A stretch of DNA of 64,000 nt from Willaertia magna. Taxonomy: Eukaryota > Heterolobosea > Eutetramitea > Acrasida > Naegleriidae. This document shows positions 1-11,124 of this stretch, piece after piece. The position numbers and the translations under genes were made by a program. How positions within the stretch are numbered: position 1 is the first letter of the stretch; each line of letters opens with the position of its first letter. The notes under the pieces are model-generated. The model saw nothing but the letters and a program-made list of their open reading frames with translations, searched no databases and was not told where the DNA came from. The stretch is taken from assembly GCA_902984215.1 (NCBI GenBank), contig CADWAF010001523.1, forward strand, positions 1 to 64,000, in the 5' to 3' direction.

Positions 1-2925
1 AATTGTTAAAAATTATATAAATTTATACAATTTTTTAAAAAATTATTAAATTTATTTTTTATTTATTTTTTAGTATTAATTTTTAAATTTTATTTTATTT
101 AAATATGAAAAACTAATAAAATCTTATTTTATACTATCTAAAAAATGATAGTAAAATAAAAATGAAAAAATAAAGAAAAAAAAATTTTATCAAAAATCTC
201 AAAAACTGTATAAATTTATAGAGTTTTTTGAATTAAAAAGTATAAATTTATACAATTACAAACTAAATGATTTATCTACTTTACAGATTTTTTTATCTAC
301 TGTAATAAATTTAAATTTACTATAACAAATTTAAGTTTGCATACATTTTTAAAAATTTAAAAACTGTATAAATTTATACTTTTTTTAATTTCTTTTTAAG
401 ATTTAAAAATAATAGTAATAATTTTAAACAAAAAAGAACTCAATTTAAATTAATAATAATTACAAATACTTTACAGATAAAATTAAACAAAAAAGATTAA
501 ACAAATATTGCAGATACTTTATTTGAATAAAAAATAATTTCTTTAAACAATAATAAAAAAAGTATAAATTTATACACTTTTTGAAACAATTTTAATTTTT
601 AATTTTTTTAAAATGTTTTACATAGAAATAACAATTTTTTAAAAAATATAAATTATATAGTTAACAATATAATTTATACAGATTTTGCAAATTTCTATAA
701 AAAAAAACTATAGAATTATTAAAATATTTTCCTATATCAATTTATAGTTATTACTATATCTAAGGTTATATCATTTTTTGAAAAATATTTTTTGAAGATA
801 TTTTTGTGTTATTAATAATATTAATTTAAAGACTTTTTACAAAATGAATAAAAAAGTTGCCTTTTAAGTTAAAATTAAATATGTCTTAGATTATAAACTT
901 TTAAAAACTGTAATATTTAGTAACTGTAAAATAAGTGAATTAGAAATTACTACTTTTTTAATTTTAAAAAAAAATAGAATCAATAGTTTCTACTATTAAA
1001 TTTATTAACAACTCATCTTGTATATATAATAGCTAAATTAAACAATTATACATCTAGGAAACTTAGATAAGAAAAAAGAATAGTAGAGTAAATATCTCAT
1101 TCTTTAGAATTATTATTATTTTTCTTATTACAAACAAAGATTGGCCTTTGTTTATATACATAGAAGTCAATTCCTCAAAGATATTGGTAAAGATTACTGA
1201 ATTTGTTTTTTTTTAATTATAAAACTGATTGGGAATATATGTTTGTTAAATATATTATATATATTTCAGAAAAATTAAAACTTTACAAAAAGTGAGATTT
1301 AGTTCTTTTTTTTAAACTTTAATTTACAATAAAGAAAATCATTAATATTAATTTGTCCCTCCCCATTACGCCTCAAACTCAATCACTTAGTGAAACAATA
1401 CTCATTCTTTTTACTACACTTTCAGTATACTAAAAAGACTTCATTTCAAAAATTAATTTTCTCTTATACTTTGTACAAGAAAATAGTATTATTTACAATA
1501 AATATATTCCATTAGACTCTCCTTTTAATGAATTATCAAAAGAAATTTATTACTACTTTTATAATTTTATCGAAAGATGTTACAAAAATGTTAATTAAAA
1601 CTATATGGCCTATAATAAAAAATATAAAAAAAGCAAAAATTATAAACTTAAATTAACTCATCAAATTGAATAATCAAATATAAGTTACAATTTAACTACA
1701 CTACCTAACAATTCTCACATACCAAACAGTGTATTATCATTCAATCATAATTATATACCAAACTAAAAACACTTCATATTTTTAGTAATAATAAAAACTA
1801 ACTTCTTATTTTTTAACTAATTATAAACAGTATTAACAGAAGTTATATTTAGTATTTTTTAAAATTATATTTATTTTTATATAATTTTTATTACTAAATT
1901 TTAAAAATATATCATTTATTTTAAATTTTTTTCACTTAAAAATATTTATTTTATTAAATTAATAAAAAAAGCTTATATTTATTTAAGTTATAATAAATAA
2001 AATATTATTAATTTCTTTTAAAATATTTAATTTTATTTCAATTTTAGTATCATATAAAAATTTATTAATTTTTATTAATATTTATTACTTTTTATATAAA
2101 TTTCTTTTAATTTTTAATTTTTATATATTAATTAATTTTTTTAACTAGATTTAATTAAGAGAAATATTTAAATAAATTTTTAATTTAATGATTTAATTTA
2201 ATAATTTTACTTAATTAAATAATTTATATGTTATTAAAATAAAAAATATTTTTAAATAATTTAATAAATAATTTAATAAATAATTTACTTTACTTAAAAA
2301 TAAAAATCACTATTAATGAAAAAACTTATTATTGTTAATGTAATTAGATTATTAAATTTAATATTATTTAGTCAATAAAATTTTATTATATAAATTACAT
2401 CAACAAAAAAAAAGGAAATAAAAGTAAAAAGATATTAATTTTATAAAAATTATTTTTAAAAATATAGTAATTTATAAAAAATTAAAATTTATACTGTAAT
2501 ACTATATAATTTAATTTTATAAATTTTATTAATTAATTATTTAAAAAAGATAATAATTATAATTAATTTTTTCTTGTTTATTATATTTAAAACAAATATA
2601 ACTATTTTTGCAAATTATTTGCAAAGTATTGTTTGTATTAATATGTTGTAAAAAGATATTAAAGTGTATTTGGTTGTTTTTTATTGATTATAGTTAAATT
2701 ACTATTTATTTTAGATGTTTGATATAGCAGTTTTACATTTGATAGTATAACATTCAGTGAAATAAATTGTAAATTTTAATGGTTATTTCATAATATTACA
2801 ATGAGAATTTGTTTATTTTACACAATTTATTTTTTACAAAATTCTTCTTAAACAAATACAAAACAGTACAAAACAAAACATAACAAAACGTAACAGTAAA
2901 ACTGTTTCTCGAATCATCTCTATTT
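1..2925. other. Gene-free, extremely AT-rich region
   Basis: No convincing coding region is visible on either strand across this stretch. Composition is overwhelmingly A and T, with long A/T runs, most extreme at about 1800-2600. The first 600 bases hold a repeated 14-bp palindrome, listed separately. A slightly more GC-rich patch near 1360-1400 has no recognisable gene. From about 2851 to 2900 there is a run of short ACAAAAC-like repeats just past the stop of the first gene. It could be a large intergenic spacer, a subtelomeric or centromere-like block, or an assembly edge; the sequence does not decide. Confidence 0.7.
15..575. repeat. Cluster of 14-bp palindrome GTATAAATTTATAC
   Basis: Perfect copies lie at 240-253, 366-379 and 562-575. 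One-mismatch copies lie at 15-28 (first base A) and 208-221 (last base G), and a degenerate version lies near 664-677. Each unit equals its own reverse complement. The copies at 208 and 366 share extra flanking bases (AACTG on the left). Spacing is irregular, so this is a dispersed cluster and not a tandem array. I saw no copy in the rest of the window, but I did not search it exhaustively. Confidence 0.75.
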
Positions 2926-3757
2926 TTAAAGGGTTACACTCGTTATAAATACATTGTTTAGCTTGCAAAGTTTCGACCAATAAACAACATTTTTCAAAGG
3001 AAAAACACCGTTACCTCCAGACATTTCACCAAATACAAATATCTGACCATTATACAATTCAACTAACCAATCGAAAATGAAAATAGCATTGTCAATTATA
3101 ACTTTTTTATTTCTATAAATAAAACCTGTTGATCTAAATAATATTGTAATCTTCCACCATGTCTTCCATTTAATGTGCCATTGTGGTGCATGGTTTCATA
3201 ATGAAATTTAGTTGTTGGTTTTATTTTATCTTTGTAACGAAGCTTATAATAGTATTGTAAATTACACAACAACATTCCAAAAGAAATATCTGGGATCAAA
3301 AGGGTATTTAGTGATATTTGTGTAAAATTAGAGAAATTTAGAAAAATATTTTTGTAAAGTTATTACAAAAGTTAGTTGATAATTTGTGTATAAATAAACT
3401 TTTTAATTTTAATGGTTTATAACGTCCTAATAATAAATAATTTATTTCATTGCAATTGTTTGTAGATTTGTCTAATTTTAAAATAATTTGATGTTTTTTT
3501 ATATTTAAAACGGAAATTGTAATAGACGATTTGTTTTTTTGTAAATATTTAAAACTTCTTAATTGTAAAACAAAATAATTATTACTCGATATATCACTAT
3601 TAATTCTTAATTCTAAATCTGAAAGATAATCTTCCTTTCTTTCTTCAATTATTAATTCATGTATTTCTTTATTAAAATAATTTTGTAATAAATCTTTAGT
3701 TAAATCATATTCTTCAATACTTAATTTATATGAAAAATTAAAAACTGGAAGAGACAT
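2926..3757 (-). CDS. Unknown protein, three-exon gene
   Basis: I do not recognise this gene. Exons inferred by phase are 3757-3367, 3289-3126 and 3042-2926, giving about 223 residues. Intron 3290-3366 begins GTAATA and ends CCCAG, and its phases match on both sides (a split Tyr codon). Intron 3043-3125 is less certain: its donor is GTTTTA and other acceptors are possible. The first exon is Leu/Lys/Asn-rich with no clear domain. The second contains a His/Gly/Arg-rich patch (HHNGTLNGRHGGRLQYY) that looks conserved. I see no signal peptide or membrane segment. The gene is divergent from the threonyl-tRNA synthetase gene, with about 420 bp between start codons. Confidence 0.45.
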
Positions 3758-4178
3758 TTTTTAAATTAAATCAGTCCAATTTAAAGATTGAACATTCCTT
3801 TACAAAATTAATTTTCAAATTTCGTTTTGAACTCATTTTCCTTTTGACAACATTTCTTGGCAACAACAAGAAAAATGGCAGGTTTAAGGGATCTTTACTT
3901 GCTTGGCCAGTAAAGAAATTTCAATGCAAACCGGTTTTTATTAAACACTTCTGCCGGAAGCTTTGGATCTTTTATTAACTAGCAATTAATTACAAAACAA
4001 TACAAATAAAATTGTTTTTCGTATTGTATTGAATTTTATTTAAGCCATAAGTGCAATTTGAAATAAGCAATTGGTTTTTTGAATTACTTCATCTAGCAGT
4101 TTGAACCAGACAGAAGTGAAATAAACTATTTAAGAAAATTTCCAATACTATTCCCCAAATTCAAAATAAATTGTTAAA
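3758..4178. promoter_or_regulatory. Divergent intergenic region, unknown gene / ThrRS
   Basis: About 420 bases between two divergent starts, so it should carry both promoters. It is richer in G and C than the left-hand desert (for example around 3890-3975). I see no RNA gene, repeat or clear TATA element that stands out from the AT background. The final bases before the 4179 ATG are A-rich, as before most starts in this window. Confidence 0.4.
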
Positions 4179-6206
4179 ATGTCTTCACAACATCAATTAG
4201 AAGTAATTGATAAATACTACGAAAGAAGAAATAAACTCTTTGATGAATTAAAGGAAAAGAGAAAACAAGAATTAGGTGATGCTTTTGGTAAACCAATTGT
4301 AATTACCTTACCTGATGGATCAAGTAGAGATGGTAAAGCCTATGAAACTACTCCATATGATATCGCAGAGTCAATTTCTCAAGGTCTTGCTCAAAATGTT
4401 GTTGTTGCAAAAGTGGATGACCAGCTATTTGATTTGGGTAGACCATTAGAAGGAGATTGTAAGTTAAAATTGTTGAAATGGGATGCTAAAGAAGCACAAG
4501 AAGTGTATTGGCACAGTTCTTCCCATGTCTTAGGTGAAGCTTTAGAAGACATTTATAAGTGTTTTTTATGTAAGGGTCCACCATTAGAAGAAGGAGGTTT
4601 CTATTATGAAGCTTTCATGGGTGATGAATCTGTCACTGAAGGGGACTATGACAAGATTAAAGAGTCAGTAAACGGAATTATTAAGGAAAAACAAAAGTTT
4701 GAAAGATTATTAGTTACTAAGGAAGAAGCTCTCGAATTATTTAAAGATAACAAATTTAAATGTGAAATTTTAATTGAAAAGGTTAAAGAAGGTACCTTTT
4801 GTACTGTTTATAGATGTGGTAGATTAGTAGATCCATGTAAAGGTCCACATTTATTAGATACCAGTAGAGTTAAGACTTTTGAATTAACTAAGAATTCATC
4901 TTCTTATTGGAGAGCTAATGCAAATAACGAAACTTTACAAAGAGTGTATGGTATTTCATTCCCTGATAAGAAATTAATGGAAGAATGGAAACACAAAATA
5001 GAAGAAGCAAAGAAACGTGACCACAGAGTTATTGGTAAGGATCAAGATTTATGGTTCTTCCATCCCCATGCCCCTGGTTGTGTTTTCTTCCTTCCTCATG
5101 GCCAGCGTTTATTCTACACTGTCCAAACTTTAATTAAGGAAGAATATTGGAAACGTGGGTACTCTGAAGTTCATACTCCAATGCTTTTCCACTGTGATTT
5201 ATGGAAGACTAGTGGTCACTGGGACAAATATGACGACCACATGTTTACCTTAGAAATTGATAAATGTCAACATGCATTGAAACCAATGAATTGTCCATCC
5301 CATTGTTTAATGTTTAAGCATAAGGCCAGATCATACAGAGAATTACCAATTAGATTTGCAGATTTTGGTGTTCTCCATCGTAATGAATTAAAGGGTGCTT
5401 TAACTGGTATGACTAGAGTTAGAAAGTTCCAACAAGACGATTCTCATATTTTCTGTCGCCCTGACCAAGTGAAGTCAGAAATTATGTCAGCCCTTTGTAT
5501 GATGCAAGATATTTACAAAGTTTTTGGATTTGCATTTAAACTTTTCCTTTCTACTCGTCCAGAGAAATATCTTGGAGAAATTGAACAATGGAATGAAGCA
5601 GAAAAACAATTGCAAGAAGCATTAGACCAATTTGGACATCCTTGGGAAAAGAATGAAGGTGATGGTGCTTTCTATGGTCCAAAGATTGATATCTTAATTT
5701 CAGATGCATTAAAGAGAGAACATCAATGTGCAACTGTTCAATTAGATTTCCAATTGCCAATTCGTTTTGATTTAACTTATGTTGACGAAAATATGAATGA
5801 TACTAATAGACCAGTTATTATTCACAGAGCAATTTATGGTTCATTTGAAAGATTTTTAGCAATTTGTACTGAACATTATGGTGGTAAATGGCCTTTCTGG
5901 ATGTCACCAAGACAAGTAATGGTTGTTCCAGTTTCAAAAAAGATTTATGATTATGCTGAGAAAGTATCTAAAATCTTACATGACGCCAAGTATTATGTAG
6001 ATGTTGATTTAAGTAATGCAAGATTAGATAAGAAGATTAGAAATGCTCAATTATCTCAATACAATTATATTCTTGTTGTTGGACCAAAAGAAGAAGAATC
6101 CAATAGTGTTAACGTTAGAGTTAGAGATAGTGATAAGGAACTTGGTGTTAAGACCATTGAAGAATTATTACAAGACTTTGAACAACAAAAGAAAGAATTT
6201 AAATAA
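4179..6206 (+). CDS. TARS1: Threonyl-tRNA synthetase, cytosolic type
   Basis: A single-exon class II synthetase of 675 residues that charges tRNA-Thr with threonine. Domains in order: an N-terminal helical region, a TGS domain (about 38-103), the editing domain with its HSSSH metal motif (112-116) and a second motif around CGRLVDPCKGPH, the class II catalytic core with MNCPSHC, the motif-3 region near the VIIHRAIYGSFERF segment, and a C-terminal anticodon-binding domain (about 570-665) ending in a Lys/Gln-rich tail. No mitochondrial presequence is visible, so a cytosolic site is likely; a second mitochondrial isoform from another start is not evident. The A-rich context at 4179 supports the start. 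Length and motif order are normal for eukaryotic ThrRS. Confidence 0.96.
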   Translation: MSSQHQLEVIDKYYERRNKLFDELKEKRKQELGDAFGKPIVITLPDGSSRDGKAYETTPYDIAESISQGLAQNVVVAKVDDQLFDLGRPLEGDCKLKLLKWDAKEAQEVYWHSSSHVLGEALEDIYKCFLCKGPPLEEGGFYYEAFMGDESVTEGDYDKIKESVNGIIKEKQKFERLLVTKEEALELFKDNKFKCEILIEKVKEGTFCTVYRCGRLVDPCKGPHLLDTSRVKTFELTKNSSSYWRANANNETLQRVYGISFPDKKLMEEWKHKIEEAKKRDHRVIGKDQDLWFFHPHAPGCVFFLPHGQRLFYTVQTLIKEEYWKRGYSEVHTPMLFHCDLWKTSGHWDKYDDHMFTLEIDKCQHALKPMNCPSHCLMFKHKARSYRELPIRFADFGVLHRNELKGALTGMTRVRKFQQDDSHIFCRPDQVKSEIMSALCMMQDIYKVFGFAFKLFLSTRPEKYLGEIEQWNEAEKQLQEALDQFGHPWEKNEGDGAFYGPKIDILISDALKREHQCATVQLDFQLPIRFDLTYVDENMNDTNRPVIIHRAIYGSFERFLAICTEHYGGKWPFWMSPRQVMVVPVSKKIYDYAEKVSKILHDAKYYVDVDLSNARLDKKIRNAQLSQYNYILVVGPKEEESNSVNVRVRDSDKELGVKTIEELLQDFEQQKKEFK

Positions 6207-6441
6207 TAAATGAACATTTACAATTTAATTTTATCTAGTTGACCAGTAAATTCTCTCAAATCTCGTTTTCTCCATCAATCTATCACTTTTCCACGCATAA
6301 CAGGTATCACAATAAATTTAACAATAAAACAATTAACAAAGTAAATTAGATATTTATTTTTACAAAACAATAGTTTTTTTATTTTTACAATATTCAAACC
6401 TAAAAGAACTGAGGTGCCAAAAGTAAGTTTACATCAAGTCT

Positions 6442-7098
6442 TTATTTCTTTACAACCTTATTCCAAGGCATCTTATTTAACATGACAGCCATACCACAAG
6501 TATTTGTTATAGCAGAAAACATTAAACCAGCACCTATTCCTCCAGAAAGTAATATTGCATACGGTGAAAACATTGAACCTACAACTCCTGCCAAAACTAA
6601 TGAACCAGCTGTAAATCTTACTTGTCTTTCCATTGCCCATACTTTGGAACCAGCGTCCTTTTTTAATTCAACAATGTTATCACTACAAGTAACACATGAT
6701 TGAACACTGTTCATTCCTCCCTTAATAACATAAATTTCTTTTGCATCATATTTATTGGCGAGAATATCTGCTGCCCTCTTTGCTCTTACTCCAGATTGAC
6801 ATAAAACATAGATTGGTTTGGTTGGGTCTAATAGTTTACCATTTTCCTCGATTGTGTTTACAGGCAAGTTACAACAAGATTTGATTTTAACTTGAGAGTT
6901 TTCATATTCTTGGGTGCTTCTGACATCAATAACTTGTGCTTGGCAAAGTTTATCCTTAACGCTTGCATAATCTACTTCATGAATGCGAGAAGATGATTCT
7001 GTGGCGTATGTTCTGAGCGTTGTTTTAGAGAAAGAAGAAAAAACTGCTGGGTTTGTTTTGAAAGCGAAAGTTTTGATTAATTTTGTGTTTCTTATCAT
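6442..7098 (-). CDS. Mitochondrial rhodanese with YgaP-type DUF2892 membrane tail
   Basis: 218 residues. The first ~33 residues are rich in Lys, Arg, Thr and Ser with no acidic residues, a typical mitochondrial targeting peptide. A rhodanese domain follows (about 40-135), with the active-site loop CQSGVRA placing the catalytic cysteine near residue 100. The C-terminal part (about 152-218) reads like the DUF2892 family: two hydrophobic segments and a closing CGMAVMLNKMPWN signature. Rhodanese followed by DUF2892 is the layout of bacterial YgaP, a membrane sulfurtransferase. The inferred role is sulfur transfer at a mitochondrial membrane. The gene converges on ThrRS, with 235 bp between stop codons. 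No intron is needed. Confidence 0.85.
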   Translation of the reverse strand: MIRNTKLIKTFAFKTNPAVFSSFSKTTLRTYATESSSRIHEVDYASVKDKLCQAQVIDVRSTQEYENSQVKIKSCCNLPVNTIEENGKLLDPTKPIYVLCQSGVRAKRAADILANKYDAKEIYVIKGGMNSVQSCVTCSDNIVELKKDAGSKVWAMERQVRFTAGSLVLAGVVGSMFSPYAILLSGGIGAGLMFSAITNTCGMAVMLNKMPWNKVVKK

Positions 7099-7333
7099 TT
7101 TATTTTATTTTGTTGAACTAAAACACCACACTTATTTTGGGTTTTATAGACTGCAAAAATGGATTTAGGTGGTTTTGGACAGCGGCGAAATTAACACCGC
7201 CTACTCTCTTTTTTAAAACAAAAATATTCTTTACAAAAAGACCAAAGGCAAATCAACCAAAAAATCATTATTTAATCAGTTCAAAATAAATATTTAAGAA
7301 TTCAAAATATTTAATAATAAATATTTAGTTTTT

Positions 7334-10300
7334 TTATTTAGAACATGCCTTGCTTAATTTAGTTTGTTCCTCAGGGGTTAGTGTTAAAAGTAATTGTTGA
7401 AGTAATCCTTGGTTTTGTAATTGGTGAACTATGTCTACAATTGCATTTTGAGCATTTTCAGTTACAAGACCATTATCTACAACATAGGCGAAAACTCTTA
7501 AAACTTGAGTCATATCACCTACAACAACTTCGTTATTTTGTTGAATTAAACTTAATAAATTATTGTGAACTATCTTAGCTTCAATTACATCACCCTCGAC
7601 AGGAAGTGCTTTAAGGAAAACTTTTAGACACTCTTTCTTTTGTTCATCACCCACTAAGCTTTCTCTGAAAGTAAAGCATTTATAGAAAGCACTGACAGCA
7701 TTACATGTGGCAGCTGAAGAATCTTTTGATTTAGCATCTTCTCTAGTTATTTGATCGTATAAAGTTTTGATTGCTGTTTGAACGTGTGGAACGAATAAAT
7801 CACCTCCATATTGTGCACAAGCACCAACACCATAAACAGCTGCTTGTCTGACCTCAGGATTTTCAGAATATGCATTCTTGAGCAAAACTTGTAAAATATA
7901 GTCAAAATCGTGGGCAACATAACTTGGGCCTTGTTCTACAAAGTCACAAATGACGCAAAGTGCAATTCTTGTTTCATCTTGAGCAGCATCTCCTTGTAAC
8001 ATAACTTTGTAGGTATCCCATAAGTTTTCTAAGAAATAGTTGAAGATATGTTGTTTATGAGTTTTCATTAATGTACCAACAAGTTCAGAGACTGCTGTCA
8101 ATAATTGTTCTTCTTCTGCTGACTCTTCTTCTAATCTAAGTTGTTCTTCATCATCATCTTCATCCTCTAAATCTTGAACAATTGATTGTTTTCTTGCAAG
8201 TGAGTGTAACATTGCAATCTTTAAAACTTCACATGCTTCTTTAATTTGTTCTTCATTCAAACAAGTTTCACCAACTTCTATTATGCATTCATTCAATGAT
8301 TCAGTTAAAACGATTGCTGTCTTTACTTCAGGTTCAACCTTTAATGCAGGTAAAATATGTTGAATAATGTAATCCAATAATCCCTTTAATACTTGAGGTT
8401 GGGTGGTTCCTTTTTGTACAGCTAATTTAATAGCACGAATTAATTTTGGCATAATGGTTGCAGAAGTACTTCTGATATCTTCCATGTATGGGAACTTTAG
8501 TAGTGGAACCATAATATCTGCTATTTCCTTAATATAGTTTAACATACCATCCTTTAAAACTACTACATAAGAGTAAAGACAAGTACATGCTAAATGTTTT
8601 TCTTCTAAAGTAGAAGTTCTAATACTAATAACCTTATCACCAACACCCTTAATACTTAAGGTAACAGATTCAACACCTTCTTCTTCGTGTGCATCACCAG
8701 CACTGTCAACATCTGAAACTTTAACATCAGGTTCTAATGCAGCAGATTTTAATAGAGGTGGGACAGTGAAGTTCAAATATGGTAAGAAATCCTCTCCTAA
8801 ACATTTCGCAATACGAGTGTAACCTTGGTGTAAATGTTGAATTTGTGGATCATCAGTTTCCAAATGTTGTTGTTGTGTTTGAATTAAAACTTCCATAATT
8901 TGTCTAGCATCTGAACCAAATTTCTCTTTTCCAACTGCAACTCCGACTAAACTAACACATTCAATTGCACGAGCTCTAAGCATTCTATCTTGTTTTCCAG
9001 TCGCATTCCATAAAATTTCTTTTAAGAATGGAACAATATGATCATAATATTGAATAAATAATGTTTCTGCACAGTCAGCAATAGCAGAGATTGCTGATAA
9101 TGATTGTTCTTGAACAAATCTTCTACCAGTTTTCAATAAATCTAACAATTTACTTAACAAAGTATCTAAATATGGCTGTATAACTTTGCTTTCACTATCT
9201 TCAACAAAATTGACAACAGCAGTTGCTGCGTGAGATTGAACCTTAGGAATAGGGTCACCCATACCCTTCAATAAAGCAGGGACAATCATTTGGTGGAAAT
9301 TTGCTTGAATATGACCTGTGAAATCAGTAGATAATTGAGCAGCACAGTGAATAGCTGCATATCTAACTCTTGGGTGTGGGTCATCAAATAATCCAACATT
9401 CATAGATACAATTTCCTTTAAATATTTGTAATATTGTTCATTACAACCTTCTGCAGTTTGCGCGATAGCCATTAGACCAGTATGTCTATATTTCCAGTCT
9501 TGTTTATTATTAATAAAATCTGGAATATATTTAAATGCAACTGTTGCAACTTGTTCAGGGCTAACATTACTTAAAGCTAATCTATCTAAAGATTCCAAAC
9601 CAACATCATAATTAGATAATTCAGTATCATTATCATCATATGTATTTGCCCATTCTTGTTCATCATATTCAATATCTAACATTAAATTCATACACAATGG
9701 TAATAAATTATCAATAAAGTTAGGAATTTTTCTAATAATCGAAGGAGCATTTTCACATAAAGAAATCATAAATTCAATGGCCAAGTGACGAACACTATCT
9801 TCAATTTGAGGAGTACTTGCAATTTGATACATTGCAGTTACTACTTGATTACCATGTTGTTTAAAGTAAGAAGTTTGAGAAACAGCAATTTCGATTAATG
9901 ATTCTATACAACTTGCTGCTGCTTGATAGTTAGCTACATTTAATTCACCTGCTAAAACGGCTAGCATTAAAGGAATGCAATCGTAAAATCCAGGGGTTTT
10001 ACTCTTTTCAATTACTGTTACTACGGAACAACAAGCATCAAAGGCTTCTTGTTTAACATCATTATCTGAGTCTTGTAAACAACGAACAAGAACTTCATGT
10101 ATTTGGGCGAGATATGGCTCTAATCCTTTGTTTAATAAGTATGTAGCTAATTGATTGAATATACCCATAGCACTTCTTCTTAAAGAAGTATTTTCAGATA
10201 CGGCCCATTGGAAAATGGTTGGAAGAAATTCAGGGTATTCATTGTCTTCTATTAAACCAGAAACAAATCCGGATACGGTATATACTAATTTACTTCTAAT

Positions 10301-10669
10301 ATTTTGTACAGTTTCATTTCCAAGCGCTTCTAATAGTTGAATTTTAACCATTTGTTGCACATCAGGGGATAGATGTGGGTAAAGTGAGTCTTCGGTTTTA
10401 GTGATACATTTTCTAAGTAAAACACAAGAAAGGGTTCTTACCTATAATATGATATAATTTAAGATAGTAAAGGTTAGGAACAAAGTTAAATAAATAATAA
10501 TACATACATCAACTTGTTGAGATGAACGGAGTAATTGTACTAGTGAAGAAACACAAAAGTCTGGATTACTTTTGGAATTATTATAATATTGTTCTGCTTG
10601 ATTTCTTGTGTTATTATCAGGTGAAAGAATATTTGCAATTATTTGTTCAAATTCTTGGATATTAGACAT
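7334..10669 (-). CDS. IPO5: Importin-5 / Kap121-type karyopherin beta
   Basis: Two exons, 10669-10508 and 10441-7334, separated by a 66-bp intron (GTATGT donor, CTAAC branch-like element, TATAG acceptor). Removing it gives 1089 residues, close to the ~1100 usual for IPO5/Kap121. The protein is a solenoid of HEAT repeats: paired helices recur throughout, for example the segments around 'DPHPRVRYAAIHCAAQL' and 'DPIPKVQSHAATAVVNF'. An acidic loop (LEDEDDDEEQLRLEEE) lies in the C-terminal third. It should carry ribosomal proteins and other cargo into the nucleus in a Ran-dependent way. The start at 10669 is preferred because the first exon (MSNIQEFEQII) matches the family N-terminus and splices in phase. 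Confidence 0.95.
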
Positions 10670-11124
10670 TTTTTGTTAAATATTATCTTCTCGTTGTTTG
10701 GATTATTGTCCTTTTTATAATTATTTGTTATCTATTTTAGTTGAAACTTTTTAAAAAGCCTTCAATTATTTGAATAATGGAATACTAATGGAGAAGAGTC
10801 GGGAAGTAAGAATAAAAAGCAAGGACTTGTCTTCAATATTTTTTTCGAAAGGCAAAAAATAAAAATTTTGATTTTTTAAGTTTTTGAAATAATTTTACAA
10901 CCTTGAAGAATTCCTGTCTTCAAAGACGAGGGTGATCCTTGTTAAGACTTTAGAAATGAACGCTACTATTTTAAATTGTTAATCAAATAATTAAAGCAAA
11001 AATGTTTACAATTAAGAAGTGAAGGTGTTGTTGGCACCAAGTTACTAAATATTGTGTGAAAAATTCTCAACACTCCATTATCCTGAAAATTAAATGAATT
11101 GTCTCCGAAATTTAATTTTTAAAA
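10670..11124. promoter_or_regulatory. Divergent intergenic region, importin-5 / membrane protein
   Basis: About 455 bases between two divergent starts. It is AT-rich with mixed-composition islands near 10780-10830 and 10890-10960. I see no RNA gene, repeat array or small coding region that I can support. It presumably holds the promoters of both flanking genes. Confidence 0.35.

Noticed and set aside
15..575. Regularly recurring palindromes suggestive of a CRISPR or tandem repeat array
   Set aside because: Spacing is irregular (32 to 196 bp), spacers are not uniform in length, there are no cas genes, and the DNA is eukaryotic. Listed as a dispersed palindrome cluster instead.
1364..1400. C-rich patch that could be a degenerate RNA gene
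   Set aside because: No cloverleaf or paired stems are visible and no other supporting sequence is nearby.
7381..7578. Plus-strand open frame inside importin-5
   Set aside because: It is the complement of HEAT-repeat coding sequence, with no start context and no similarity of its own.
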